Source: CAZABG01 sp964460985 (GTDB taxonomy: Bacteria; Chlamydiota; Chlamydiia; Chlamydiales; Parachlamydiaceae). Taken from it: a stretch of 64,000 nucleotides of DNA. The stretch covers positions 1-64,000 of the forward strand of contig CAYWQX010000001.1 in the NCBI GenBank assembly GCA_964460985.1, given 5' to 3'. The notes under the pieces are model-generated. The model ran no database searches, was not told where the DNA came from, and saw only the letters and a program-made list of their open reading frames with translations. Each line of letters starts with the position of its first letter. Positions within the stretch are counted from its first letter, which is position 1. The translations under genes and the position numbers were made by a program. Shown piece after piece: positions 8,356 through 16,787 of this stretch.

Positions 8356-9582
8356 CTATGGTTTTCTCTTCAGTTTGGCAGGCTCACCGATAAGGATGTA
8401 GGACACTTCACGAAGGGATGTGAGCATGTCTACAAGATGATCATTCGGCTTAGATTTAAAATTGATAATCAACGGTTTAAGCTGATACTTGCGAATTTTT
8501 TGATAGAGCTCCGTGTTTAAGTCAGCCTCGGGGTGCACTTCAAGTATATGGAAATTTTGGTCGCTTAATGCGTGAGAGAGGGCAAAAAGATGCTGTTCAT
8601 CGAAAATTTTATTGTGAACATCGATATCGAGAAGGCGGCGAGCCAAATCGGATAAAGTGACTCGGGCACAACCAACATGTTCAATCGCAACGGAGGCAGC
8701 AACGTTCGCAAGCTGAGCTGATTCATCGATTGAAAGGCCTGAGGCTATCCCCGCGACTAAAGTCGCAAGCACGGTATCCCCGGCTCCGGTCACATCTTTT
8801 ACTTCTTTTACTTTTACAGGGAAATTTCTGCGGGATGTCTTATCAAATACGGAGATGCCCTCCTCAGAGAGGGTAAGAACAAGAAATTCAGCTTCGGTAA
8901 TTTTTAAAAGAGACTGAGCTACTTCATCAAGAGATTTGGAGGAAGGAAGGTGAGCCGCTTCGTAAGCCTCTTTTCGATTAGGCTTAAGCAGTTTAACTCC
9001 ACGGTATTTTGAGTAGTCAAGCCCTTTGGGATCTGCAATCACAGGCACATCGAATTCGTTTGCGATGGTAATGATCCTCTGGCAGAAATCATGTGTTAAA
9101 AAGCCTTTGGCATAATCAGAAAGAGCGATGATATCGATAGTATGGATAATCTCTGAAAGAGCTTGAACGGCTTCATCTTCACATTTTTTTGAAAGCGGTA
9201 TCGCCTCTTCGTGATCAATGCGGATAAGCTGCTGGTTATTCGCAATGATACGATGCTTGACGGGCGTTTTAAAAGCCTCGTCTACCACAGGATGAAAAGG
9301 GACTTTTTCTTTTTTAAAAAACGACTTTAAAATTTTTCCGGCCTCATCGCTGCCTATTCTTCCGATTAACTCGACATCACAACCGAGTGATAAAAGATTT
9401 AATACGACATTTCCGGCGCCGCCCGGAAGCTTTTCCTCGCTTGCCGCATGGACAATCGCGACGGGAGCTTCAGGAGATATCCGCTGAGCTTTTCCGAAGG
9501 TATAAGCATCGAGCATCAAATCGCCGAGTACTAAAACGCGTTTAGACGTTAAACGGCTAAAAGGGCCCATTAACTCAGCCAT
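8356..9582 (-). CDS. hldA: D-glycero-beta-D-manno-heptose-7-phosphate kinase (PfkB family) with extra C-terminal tail
   Basis: A 408-residue PfkB-family kinase. The N-terminus VLVLGDLMLDAYTFG, the block RISPEAPVAIV, the glycine pair PGGAGNVVLNL and the C-terminal catalytic motif DVTGAGDTVLAT (general base Asp) match the kinase half of HldE/RfaE, which phosphorylates heptose 7-phosphate in ADP-heptose synthesis for the LPS core. The cytidylyltransferase half of bifunctional HldE (GxFDxLHxGH motif) is absent; the kinase is followed by about 80 residues (KIFDEQHLFALS... to ILIGEPAKL) that I cannot assign. The adenylyltransferase must therefore be encoded elsewhere. GAGG lies upstream of the ATG. 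The gene is convergent with the small gene ending at 8325. Confidence 0.85.
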   Translation of the reverse strand: MAELMGPFSRLTSKRVLVLGDLMLDAYTFGKAQRISPEAPVAIVHAASEEKLPGGAGNVVLNLLSLGCDVELIGRIGSDEAGKILKSFFKKEKVPFHPVVDEAFKTPVKHRIIANNQQLIRIDHEEAIPLSKKCEDEAVQALSEIIHTIDIIALSDYAKGFLTHDFCQRIITIANEFDVPVIADPKGLDYSKYRGVKLLKPNRKEAYEAAHLPSSKSLDEVAQSLLKITEAEFLVLTLSEEGISVFDKTSRRNFPVKVKEVKDVTGAGDTVLATLVAGIASGLSIDESAQLANVAASVAIEHVGCARVTLSDLARRLLDIDVHNKIFDEQHLFALSHALSDQNFHILEVHPEADLNTELYQKIRKYQLKPLIINFKSKPNDHLVDMLTSLREVSYILIGEPAKLKRKP

Positions 9583-9685
9583 AACCCTCGAAAATGTGAG
9601 AAAAACATGACAAAATCATAAAGGAAGTTGATAGATTTTTGCAAAGTCAGATAGTGTATATTTTTTATTTCATTTGAGGTGCTTC

Positions 9686-10498
9686 ATGTACAAACTGCTC
9701 CCGCTGATAGGTGTTTTGGTATTAACAGGTTGCGTCAAAGCGAGACCGAGACCCGAAAACATTGAATGGGGCGCCTATGATACAGTCGAAATCGCCCAAA
9801 TGCGCTGTAAGATGAACCCCTGTCCCGAAGGGTTTGCCAAAGCCGAAAGACTCGATGACCTCTGCAGCTGCAATAAATATGTTTATATGCTCACTGTCGA
9901 TACAGCTCAAAAAAATTACCATATTTTAGGTGTCGATCCGCGCGGCGAAAAAACCGATTATGGAATTGGGGTTGCTGACTATAGAGGTGAAATTCTGCAC
10001 TACGAGCCTGCCACCGGAGAAATGAGCCCTTTTCATATTATCTTGGAAGATTATGGGCCTGCCGAATCGGCCGATTTTTACCTATTATCCATGGATTACG
10101 AGGAAGCGGCCCATGTCAGGATTACTCCTCACCCGATCATTTTAGAACGGGACGGCTACAGAGTAAGGTTTGACCGTCTTGATCATCTCGGACACGATTT
10201 TATGATGAAAGGGTGCGGTTTTGAGCCGGGAGAGCTCGTATTTATCTACAGCAATAATAATGGAGCGATTAAGACATATAACGTCCTTGCGGACGCAAAT
10301 GGCGAGATTGAAAGCATCGTCCAGGGCTGGGTTCCAGGCACGCTGGGAGGCGTTAACAAACTCGAAATCACAGGCTCGTCAGGAACTGTAGACTTACAGC
10401 TTCCATGGGGAAAAGAATACTGGAAATCTCAAAGCGAGTTTGTAAGAGGGAGAATCCACGCCGAAACAGAAACTACTTACTGGACAACACCGAAGTGA
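9686..10498 (+). CDS. Predicted lipoprotein of unknown function
   Basis: A 270-residue protein with a classical lipoprotein signal: a short basic start, the hydrophobic run LLPLIGVLVL and the lipobox LTGC near residue 12, so it should be lipid-anchored after signal peptidase II cleavage. I use the ATG at 9686 (GAGG at 9677-9680 just upstream) rather than the TTG at 9674. The mature part has a Cys-rich patch (RCKMNPCPEGF, CSCNKYVYML) followed by mostly beta-type sequence and a late segment (GFEPGELVFIYSNN, then LPWGKEYW). No family is recognised. The 3' end overlaps ispE on the other strand by 26 bases. Confidence 0.78.
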   Translation: MYKLLPLIGVLVLTGCVKARPRPENIEWGAYDTVEIAQMRCKMNPCPEGFAKAERLDDLCSCNKYVYMLTVDTAQKNYHILGVDPRGEKTDYGIGVADYRGEILHYEPATGEMSPFHIILEDYGPAESADFYLLSMDYEEAAHVRITPHPIILERDGYRVRFDRLDHLGHDFMMKGCGFEPGELVFIYSNNNGAIKTYNVLADANGEIESIVQGWVPGTLGGVNKLEITGSSGTVDLQLPWGKEYWKSQSEFVRGRIHAETETTYWTTPK

Positions 10499-11225
10499 CT
10501 TTTTTTACAAAAAAAGTGGACGGCATGACCGGTTTTTGTTCTCCCTGACAAAAGAAGGTAGAACCGGAGCCGCTCATCTGAACGTTTAACATCCCTTGCG
10601 CAATAAGATTTTCTTTTAAACTTTTAAGCCTGGGCTCCACGATGAAAGCGGCCGGCTCAAGTTCATTCTTATATCCCGCTCTTTCAAGGGGCAGGTTCTT
10701 AAAAATAAGGGGTGTAGAACAGCCAAAAGGGGGTTTTACAAGCCAGTAAGACTCGGGGCTTTCATTTTTCAAGGGAGTTACAATTTCCCCTCTACCTTCA
10801 CAAAGGGCCCTTCCGCCGACAAGAAAAAAATTGACATCAGACCCTAACTTCGACGCCAACGGATGGAGATCTTTCAGCGGGCTCTCTAAGAGTTTATTAA
10901 GAGCTATTAAGGTATGAGCCGCGTTACTGCTCCCTCCTCCAAGACCCGCTTCCTGGGGAATGTTCTTTATAAGATGAATTCTTACAAAAAAAGGGATTTG
11001 AACCGTCTCACGAAAAAGATTGAGTGCTTTAATGACTAGATTTTTTTCATCCAGGGGAAGGGATGGATCGGAGCAGCTAAATTGGTCATGAGAACTTAGA
11101 TTGATCTCGATCTCATCGAAGAGATCGATGGTTTGCAAGATAGAGTGAAGTTCGTGATAGCCATCAGGCCGCTTACCTAAAATTTTTAGGTTTAGGTTAA
11201 TTTTCGCGGGTGATTTAACGATCAC
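10473..11225 (-). CDS. ispE: 4-diphosphocytidyl-2-C-methyl-D-erythritol kinase
   Basis: A 250-residue GHMP kinase. The N-terminus SPAKINLNLKILGKRPDGYH and the ATP loop PQEAGLGGGSSNAAH are diagnostic for IspE, which phosphorylates CDP-methylerythritol in the MEP isoprenoid pathway; MSGSGSTFFC near the C-terminus is the third GHMP motif. It is somewhat shorter than E. coli IspE (~283). The start is a GTG at 11225 preceded by AAGAAGAG. It is the last gene of the operon rplY-pth-rpsF-rpsR-rplI-ispE, the same order as in Chlamydia. Confidence 0.95.
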   Translation of the reverse strand: MIVKSPAKINLNLKILGKRPDGYHELHSILQTIDLFDEIEINLSSHDQFSCSDPSLPLDEKNLVIKALNLFRETVQIPFFVRIHLIKNIPQEAGLGGGSSNAAHTLIALNKLLESPLKDLHPLASKLGSDVNFFLVGGRALCEGRGEIVTPLKNESPESYWLVKPPFGCSTPLIFKNLPLERAGYKNELEPAAFIVEPRLKSLKENLIAQGMLNVQMSGSGSTFFCQGEQKPVMPSTFFVKKVTSVLSSK

Positions 11226-11240
11226 GAACTCTTCTTAAGC

Positions 11241-11711
11241 TTACTTTGTTGACGATTCTTCAGGGACAATCTTCAATACCAGAGTGTCCACTTCAACGCC
11301 CTCTTTCAGTTTCAGATGAATCTTATGCTCGCCGGTTGTCTTGATCGCATGCTTCACTTGAATTGCTTTTTTCTCAAGATGAATGCCGGTTGCTTTTTCG
11401 ATCATATGCTGAATGTCTTGCGCATTCACGGAACCATACATGTTGCCTTCGTGATCCACTTTAACAACTGTTTCGAGCTCCACCGTTTCAAGACGTTTTT
11501 TAATCGCTTCAGACTCCGCTTTCTCAGCCGCCGCTTTTTTAGCTCTCTCTTCTTGAAGACGAGATTGCATTTGCAGTGCGCGCTTGTCAGCTACTACCGC
11601 AAAACCTTGCGGGATCAAAAAGTTGCGGGCATAGCCTGGACGTACAGAGATGATATCTCCCGAACGGCCTACATGCTCCACATCGTGAATAAGTAATAAT
11701 TTGTTCGCCAT
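11241..11711 (-). CDS. rplI: 50S ribosomal protein L9
   Basis: A 156-residue protein starting MANKLLLIHDVEHVGRSGDI, with the L9 N-terminal signature VRPGYARNFLIPQGFAV, a charged connecting helix (QEERAKKAAAEKAESEAIKK) and the C-terminal rRNA-binding domain (VNAQDIQHMIE, HKIHLKLKEGVE). L9 is a large-subunit protein that spans the surface of the ribosome. AAGGAGAG precedes the ATG. It lies 11 bases after rpsR in the same operon, an arrangement (rpsF-rpsR-rplI) common to many bacteria. Confidence 0.97.
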   Translation of the reverse strand: MANKLLLIHDVEHVGRSGDIISVRPGYARNFLIPQGFAVVADKRALQMQSRLQEERAKKAAAEKAESEAIKKRLETVELETVVKVDHEGNMYGSVNAQDIQHMIEKATGIHLEKKAIQVKHAIKTTGEHKIHLKLKEGVEVDTLVLKIVPEESSTK

Positions 11712-11722
11712 ATATCTCTCCT

Positions 11723-11986
11723 TTAGACTTCCGCAACAAACGGTAATAGAGCCATCATTCTTGCACGTTTAATGGCAAGTTGAAGACGTCTTTGGTGGAA
11801 AGCAGAAACCCCGGTAATACGCCGTGGGAGAATTTTACCCCGCTCTGTAATAAACTTGTAAAGGGTATCGACATCTTTATAATCGATATCTTTCATGCCA
11901 GCTTGGGTGAATGGGCAACGTTTTTTCTTTTTGCCTTTCGCATTATCACCGTTATCAGGCGAATATTTCATCATATTTGCTCTCAT
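11723..11986 (-). CDS. rpsR: 30S ribosomal protein S18
   Basis: An 87-residue protein with the S18 core: KKKRCPFTQAGMKDIDYKD, then YKFITERGKILPRRITG, then HQRRLQLAIKRARMMALLPF. S18 binds next to S6 on the platform of the small subunit, and here follows rpsF directly. The N-terminal extension is short and lysine-rich. GGGGA lies before the ATG. Confidence 0.97.
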   Translation of the reverse strand: MRANMMKYSPDNGDNAKGKKKKRCPFTQAGMKDIDYKDVDTLYKFITERGKILPRRITGVSAFHQRRLQLAIKRARMMALLPFVAEV

Positions 11987-11997
11987 ATTCCCCTACC

Positions 11998-12339
11998 TTA
12001 TTGCTCTTCTTGGAGAGGTTTAAATTCAATTTTTTCAAGAACCTGATCGGTTTTCAAGGTAAGAAAACGGACGAGATCTTCATTTAAGTGATATTCTTGC
12101 CAAAGTTCAGGCACCGCTTGTGTCCCTACATTGAAGTACATCACATAGTAATATCCTTCACGGTGGCCGTCGATTTCGTAAGCTAAACGCTTTCTGCCCT
12201 GAGGGTGGAGCTTTAAAATCTCTCCGCCGCGGCTAGTAATACCGGATTGGATTTTATCCATCGCTTTATTACGCGCTTCATCGCTTAACGTTGCGCTGAG
12301 GATATACATCCCCTCGTATAAGCCATTTTTTTGTTTCAT
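11998..12339 (-). CDS. rpsF: 30S ribosomal protein S6
   Basis: A 113-residue protein with the S6 fold signature: YEGMYILSATLSDEARN, GRKRLAYEIDGHREGYYYVM, and LNEDLVRFLTLKTD. S6 pairs with S18 in the 30S platform. The ATG overlaps the pth stop codon (ATGA), with AGGAG inside the end of pth. Part of the rplY-ispE operon. Confidence 0.97.
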   Translation of the reverse strand: MKQKNGLYEGMYILSATLSDEARNKAMDKIQSGITSRGGEILKLHPQGRKRLAYEIDGHREGYYYVMYFNVGTQAVPELWQEYHLNEDLVRFLTLKTDQVLEKIEFKPLQEEQ

Positions 12340-12908
12340 TCTTTACTCCTATTAACCGCGTTCATGACAGATTGTATATCGTCATAAATAAGGGTCTTTA
12401 CAACCTTAGCCGCGTCATCTATAAATTGGGGCAGTTTTTTCTCCTCTTCCGGCTTAAACCTGGAAAGGACATGATCGGCGAGACTGCCATCTCTTTCATC
12501 ACCGATGCCACATTTAAGGCGAGCGTAGTAGCTCGAATTTAAGTGGCTCTCAATACTTTTTAAACCGTTGTGTCCTCCGTCAGACCCTTTTGCTTTAACG
12601 CGCAAGAGGCCAAACGGCAGATACACATCGTCCATCACAACCACAATATCGGCCGGGATTAGCTTGTAAAAGCGGGCTACGGCTTGAACCGCAACACCGC
12701 TATCGTTCATATACGTTTCAGGAAGGAGAAGGTGGGTTTGAACCCCTTTAAACTCTCCTTTTGCATAAAGACCGTGAAAATCAGCTTCTTTCCTAAGATT
12801 GAAACCCAATTCTTCAGCGACTCTTTCTACAACCTTGAAACCTATATTGTGGCGGGTGTCGGCATACTTTTTACCAGGATTGCCAAGTCCCACCACAAGT
12901 TTTTTCAT
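12336..12908 (-). CDS. pth: Peptidyl-tRNA hydrolase
   Basis: A 190-residue Pth1 family enzyme that releases peptides from prematurely dropped peptidyl-tRNA. Signatures are VGLGNPGKKYADTRHNIGF (with the catalytic His of the RHNIG block), ETYMNDSGVAV, VVMDDVYLPFG (catalytic Asp) and GSDGGHNGLKSIESHL. The length fits the family. The ATG overlaps the rplY stop (TAATG) with AAGAGG just before; translational coupling is likely. Confidence 0.97.
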   Translation of the reverse strand: MKKLVVGLGNPGKKYADTRHNIGFKVVERVAEELGFNLRKEADFHGLYAKGEFKGVQTHLLLPETYMNDSGVAVQAVARFYKLIPADIVVVMDDVYLPFGLLRVKAKGSDGGHNGLKSIESHLNSSYYARLKCGIGDERDGSLADHVLSRFKPEEEKKLPQFIDDAAKVVKTLIYDDIQSVMNAVNRSKE

Positions 12909-13468
12909 TACCTCTTAACCATCGTGACCGCCACTTCTTCGCCGCGTACCAGGGGACGAAGCGTGTTCGGCAGCTTCAAGTCTTTTACTTTTACGACTTG
13001 ACCCATGTTCATATCTTTCACATCCACAACGAAATTCTCTGGAATATCCGATGGGAGGCACTCTACACGGATGTGTCTCATCACAATACGAACTACCCCG
13101 CCGAGCTTAACCCCTACAGAGTCAGCTTCGCCGGTAATCACGATCGGCACTTTCACTTTTACAGGCACCTCTTTTTGAAGCGGCTCAAAATCAAGGTGGA
13201 TGACTTTATAGCTGGTCGGATGATACTGGATATCTTTAATGATCGCATCACGGGAGGCCCCTTTTTCGTCGGTCAGCTTGAAAATGGTCGTCGGAAGGTG
13301 GCCCGATTTAACAGCTCTTAAAGCGGCTTGAAACTCGGATTCATTGACGAGGATCGACTCCCCTTCTTTCTCTTTGTGATAGATGATCGCAGGGATCTGC
13401 CCGTTTCTGCGAGCTGCTTTAACCTTCGATTTCGTGTCGACGGTTCTAGGTTGAACTTGTAATTTCAT
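12908..13468 (-). CDS. rplY: 50S ribosomal protein L25/CTC
   Basis: A 186-residue protein of the long L25 (CTC) type: an N-terminal 5S rRNA-binding domain (KVKAARRNGQIPAIIYH, then DIQYHPTSYKVIHLDFEPL) and a C-terminal TL5-like domain (GVKLGGVVRIVMRHIRVECL). I start it at the ATG at 13468, with AAGGAA six bases upstream, because the longer frame from 13501 adds eleven residues without a comparable ribosome binding site. First gene of the operon ending in ispE. Confidence 0.94.
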   Translation of the reverse strand: MKLQVQPRTVDTKSKVKAARRNGQIPAIIYHKEKEGESILVNESEFQAALRAVKSGHLPTTIFKLTDEKGASRDAIIKDIQYHPTSYKVIHLDFEPLQKEVPVKVKVPIVITGEADSVGVKLGGVVRIVMRHIRVECLPSDIPENFVVDVKDMNMGQVVKVKDLKLPNTLRPLVRGEEVAVTMVKR

Positions 13469-13539
13469 GTCTGTTCCTTGTTGTTTACCATCTCTTTTCA
13501 ATCAAAGAGATGTCTCAGGCAAAAAATTTGCCCCAAATG

Positions 13540-14487
13540 TTAAAAATTATAGAGGGAAGATATCGATTCTTTAGACAATATGCAGCGCAGCGCATAAGCA
13601 AAATGGGGGGCGACCGAAACTTGTCTGAACTTTTTTGAAAGTTCAACAGTAAGCGGAATTGTGTTGCTCATCAACACGAGCTCAATGGGACTGTCTTCTA
13701 TTTTTTTAACCGCGTTTCCCACTAGTAACCCGTGGGTAAAGACGGCGACAATCTTTTGAGCTCCCTCCTTAAGGCACGCTTGCGCGGCTGACACTAATGT
13801 TCCTCCAGTGGAACACATGTCGTCAGCAAGAAGGACATTCTTTCCTTTCACACTTCCGATCAAAGTGGTTACTTCTGTGCGGTGAGCGTCAATTCTGTTT
13901 TTGTCTACGATAGCCATCTCGACATCGAGCTGGTTCGCAAAACTTCTACCCAGTTTAACACTCCCTATATCGGGAACCACGACCATTAGATCGGACAATC
14001 CCAGCTCTTTGATCGCATCTACCATTAAAGGGCGAGCGTACAAATTATCAACCGGGATATCAAAAAAACCTTGTACCTGGCCTGCGTGCAGATCCATAGT
14101 CACCACTCGAGTGACTCCAGCCGAAGCTAACATATTAGCTACAAGCTTAGCGGTGATCGGCACACGCGGCTTATCTTTACGGTCTTGCCGGCAGTATCCG
14201 TAGTAAGGCAAGACAGCCGTGATGCTGCGAGCCGAGGCTCGTCTTAGCGCATCAATCATTATGAGGAGCTCCATGAGATAATCGTTAGGTCTCATGGCGA
14301 TGGTTTGCACAATGAACACGTCTCTGTCACGCACGTTTTCTAGAATCTGAACCCCTATTTCTCCATCGGGAAATCGGTCGATTTTAACGCGGCCTAACGA
14401 AACATTTAAAGAATGGGCGATCTCTTTAGCTAATTCGGGATGCGAAGTCCCGGAGAAGACAAGATAGCAACCATCTTGAGCGTCCAT
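13540..14487 (-). CDS. prs: Ribose-phosphate pyrophosphokinase
   Basis: A 315-residue PRPP synthase, the usual family length. Key segments are RFPDGEIGVQI, ALRRASARSITAVLPYYGYC and RQDRK (ATP binding), VVTMDLHAGQVQGFFDIPVD, and the PRPP-binding loop LLADDMCSTGGT. It makes phosphoribosyl pyrophosphate for nucleotide synthesis. I use the ATG at 14487 (AGAGGAAC upstream); the open frame runs on to 14568 only by reading through the tRNA-Gln gene. The gene follows that tRNA by 13 bases on the same strand, so the two may be co-transcribed. Confidence 0.95.
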   Translation of the reverse strand: MDAQDGCYLVFSGTSHPELAKEIAHSLNVSLGRVKIDRFPDGEIGVQILENVRDRDVFIVQTIAMRPNDYLMELLIMIDALRRASARSITAVLPYYGYCRQDRKDKPRVPITAKLVANMLASAGVTRVVTMDLHAGQVQGFFDIPVDNLYARPLMVDAIKELGLSDLMVVVPDIGSVKLGRSFANQLDVEMAIVDKNRIDAHRTEVTTLIGSVKGKNVLLADDMCSTGGTLVSAAQACLKEGAQKIVAVFTHGLLVGNAVKKIEDSPIELVLMSNTIPLTVELSKKFRQVSVAPHFAYALRCILSKESISSLYNF

Positions 14488-14500
14488 GTTCCTCTTTGTA

Positions 14501-14572
14501 TTGGGGTGGAAGGATTCGAACCTCCGCATGTCGGTACCAAAAACCGATGCCTTACCGCTTGGCGACACCCCA
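14501..14572 (-). tRNA. tRNA-Gln (anticodon TTG)
   Basis: Read on the minus strand, the sequence folds as a cloverleaf: acceptor TGGGGTG/CACCCCA, D arm GCCAAGCGGTAAGGC, anticodon stem TCGGT/ACCGA around loop TTTTGGT (anticodon TTG) and T arm GGAGG-TTCGAAT-CCTTC. It closely resembles the E. coli glutamine tRNA. The discriminator base is A and no CCA is encoded, so the end must be added by CCA transferase. Confidence 0.96.
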
Positions 14573-14700
14573 TCAATTAAAACGTTACCTAGTCTACTTT
14601 TCTAGTCTATTTTTATCAAGCTGAAGATGAAAAACTTCCGCGAAAATTCAAAAAAAGTAGCTATTCCTTGAATCTAAATAAATTGTTATCATCCGCCTAT
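14573..14700. promoter_or_regulatory. Divergent spacer between tRNA-Gln/prs and glgA
   Basis: 128 bases between the minus-strand tRNA-Gln gene and plus-strand glgA. It is AT-rich and should hold promoters for both directions. CTAGTCTACTTTTCTAGTCTA (14590-14610) contains a short repeat (CTAGTCTA twice), but I cannot assign a -35/-10 pair. No strong ribosome binding site precedes the glgA ATG. Confidence 0.3.
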
Positions 14701-16191
14701 ATGCATATTGTACATATCGCCTCTGAAATCGCTCCAATCGCTAAAGTCGGCGGACTTGCCGATGTGCTTTTAGGCCTATCCAGAGAGCTTTCTTGGAAAG
14801 GCCACAATGTGGATATCATCATTCCTAAATACGATTGCATGGATACCCATGAGATCAGGGATTTTACGATCGACTACCACGATCTCCCTTCGTATTATAA
14901 GGGTGAGACCTTTCATAACACCATCTGGTCCGGCTGGGTTGAGAACTTAAAAGTTTACTTTGTAGAGCCCCACCACCCTCGCCATTTTTTTAACCGAGGC
15001 TGTTTTTATGGCTGTGACGATGATATCGAAAGGTATCTATATTTTTGCAGAGCATCCCTTGAATTCCTTTTTCGAAGAGAAATTAAGCCGGACATTCTGC
15101 ACTTACATGATTGGCAAACCGCGGTCATTCCCGCCCTTTACGAACTTGTTTACAAACCTTTAGGCTACAATAAGCCTAAAACGGTCTTTACGATCCATAA
15201 CATCGAATACCAGGGAAAATGCGCCCCTTTTAACCTTGACTGGATAGGTATTGACTCTAAAAAAACGGCTACTTCCGAACTCTTAGGTGATTTATACAAC
15301 AAAAACACCGTAAACCTTTTAAAGGGCGGGATTGTCTATAGCGACTTTATTACCACAGTATCCCCCAACTATGCCTGGGAAGTGACAACTCCGGAAGGGG
15401 GAAGAGGGCTTGATAAGATCCTTCTTAAGTATAAAAATAAGTTTAAAGGGATTCTGAATGGGATAGACTACTCCTACTGGAATCCTGAGATCGACCGCTA
15501 CCTTCCGGCCCATTTTTCACCGCGCGAGACACCCCTTAATAAGAAAGATCGGAATCTAATCGACAGAAAAGGTTTTGTAAAAAAGATTTTACGGGAAAGG
15601 CTGCTTCTTTCTGAAGAACACATGCCGATTGTGGGGTGTATTACCCGCTTGGTGCCTCAAAAAGGGATCGAGCTTATTAAACATGCCTTGAAAAGGACTT
15701 TAGAGAATCAAGGGCAATTTGTCCTTCTGGGTTCAAGTCCGATTCCTTCGATAACGGCCGAGTTTCACGATCTTAAACTAAAATACTCCGAGCATCCGCA
15801 TGTTCATCTGATCCTTCATCACCAAGAAGAGCTCGCTCACCTTATTTATGCAGGGACAGACCTTTTTATCGTTCCATCCCTTTTCGAGCCTTGCGGACTT
15901 ACACAGATGATTGCCCTAAAATATGGATCGATTCCGATTGTCCGAAGGACAGGCGGCCTTGCGGATACTATTTTTGATGTCGATTACTCGGGCAAGCCTT
16001 TTAAAGAGACCAACGGCTATGTTTTCGACTTTCCTGACAAACAAGGGGTCGACTCCGCCTTAGACCGAGCTATTCATACATGGTTTACAAACCCCGAAAA
16101 ATGGCGTAAGCTTATGCTGCAGGGAATGCAAATGGATTTTAGCTGGGACAAATCATCCGATCAATATTTAGAGATATATAAAAGCTTATGA
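14701..16191 (+). CDS. glgA: Glycogen synthase (ADP-glucose type)
   Basis: A 496-residue GT5 glycosyltransferase. The N-terminal SEIAPIAKVGGLADVL holds the K-x-G-G-L ADP-glucose motif; HLHDWQTAVIPAL and GILNGIDYSYWNPE are typical; the C-terminal FEPCGLTQMIALKYGSIPIV and RTGGLADTI carry the catalytic Glu and second GGL motif. It elongates alpha-1,4-glucan chains. I start at the ATG at 14701, which gives the family's usual M-x-I-x-x-x-(A/S)-E start; a TTG at 14668 would add eleven residues. pgsA overlaps the stop (ATGA), the same pairing as in Chlamydia (from memory CT798-CT797). Confidence 0.95.
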   Translation: MHIVHIASEIAPIAKVGGLADVLLGLSRELSWKGHNVDIIIPKYDCMDTHEIRDFTIDYHDLPSYYKGETFHNTIWSGWVENLKVYFVEPHHPRHFFNRGCFYGCDDDIERYLYFCRASLEFLFRREIKPDILHLHDWQTAVIPALYELVYKPLGYNKPKTVFTIHNIEYQGKCAPFNLDWIGIDSKKTATSELLGDLYNKNTVNLLKGGIVYSDFITTVSPNYAWEVTTPEGGRGLDKILLKYKNKFKGILNGIDYSYWNPEIDRYLPAHFSPRETPLNKKDRNLIDRKGFVKKILRERLLLSEEHMPIVGCITRLVPQKGIELIKHALKRTLENQGQFVLLGSSPIPSITAEFHDLKLKYSEHPHVHLILHHQEELAHLIYAGTDLFIVPSLFEPCGLTQMIALKYGSIPIVRRTGGLADTIFDVDYSGKPFKETNGYVFDFPDKQGVDSALDRAIHTWFTNPEKWRKLMLQGMQMDFSWDKSSDQYLEIYKSL

Positions 16192-16787
16192 GCCTTGCCA
16201 ATTATTTTACGTTTTTCAGGGTCTTGATAAGCCCAATTTTTCTCCTTCTCTACTTAACCCCGTCTACTTTTAACCTGACCTATGACACGCTCCCTTACGC
16301 TCTTCTCGTTCTCCTTTTAGTCTCGGAGTTTTCGGATGCCTTTGATGGCTATATCGCAAGAAAATATAATGAGGTGACCGACTTCGGAAAACTGTTTGAT
16401 CCGATGGCAGACAGCATCTACCGCATCTCCGTCTTTTTAACCTTCACCCTTCCGCCTGTAAACTTGCCGATGTGGATTGTATTTATATTCCTCTATCGGG
16501 ATTCGTTCATAAGCACTTTAAGAACGATTTGCGCTCTGAAAGGATATACGCTTGCCGCAAGAACGAGCGGAAAATTCAAAGCAGCTTTGCAAGGTTTTGC
16601 AGCCGTTCTCATCTGCTGCCTGATGATCATGAAAAACAATCAAGTCATCGATGCTTCCGATCTTACGCAGTATTCTACCTGGATCTCTCTTATAGTAGCT
16701 ATTTATGCCCTTTTATCGGGTGTAGATTATATCGTTGCTAACCGCCATTACATCTCAAGGATTCTATTAAAAAATGCCACTCGCTAA
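16188..16787 (+). CDS. pgsA: CDP-diacylglycerol-glycerol-3-phosphate 3-phosphatidyltransferase
   Basis: A 199-residue integral membrane enzyme with the CDP-alcohol phosphatidyltransferase motif D-x2-DG-x2-AR-x8-G-x3-D-x3-D, visible as SDAFDGYIARKYNEVTDFG then KLFDPMAD. Several hydrophobic helices flank it. It makes phosphatidylglycerol phosphate in the inner membrane. The ATG overlaps the glgA stop codon. PgsA and related PssA-type enzymes share the motif; the context favours PgsA. Confidence 0.88.
   Translation: MSLANYFTFFRVLISPIFLLLYLTPSTFNLTYDTLPYALLVLLLVSEFSDAFDGYIARKYNEVTDFGKLFDPMADSIYRISVFLTFTLPPVNLPMWIVFIFLYRDSFISTLRTICALKGYTLAARTSGKFKAALQGFAAVLICCLMIMKNNQVIDASDLTQYSTWISLIVAIYALLSGVDYIVANRHYISRILLKNATR

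Noticed and set aside
8356..9582. Bifunctional HldE reading
   Set aside because: No nucleotidyltransferase motif in the C-terminal part, so only the kinase activity is supported.
14488..14568. Open frame extending prs by 27 codons upstream
   Set aside because: It reads straight through the tRNA-Gln gene and lacks a ribosome binding site; the ATG at 14487 has AGAGGAAC before it.
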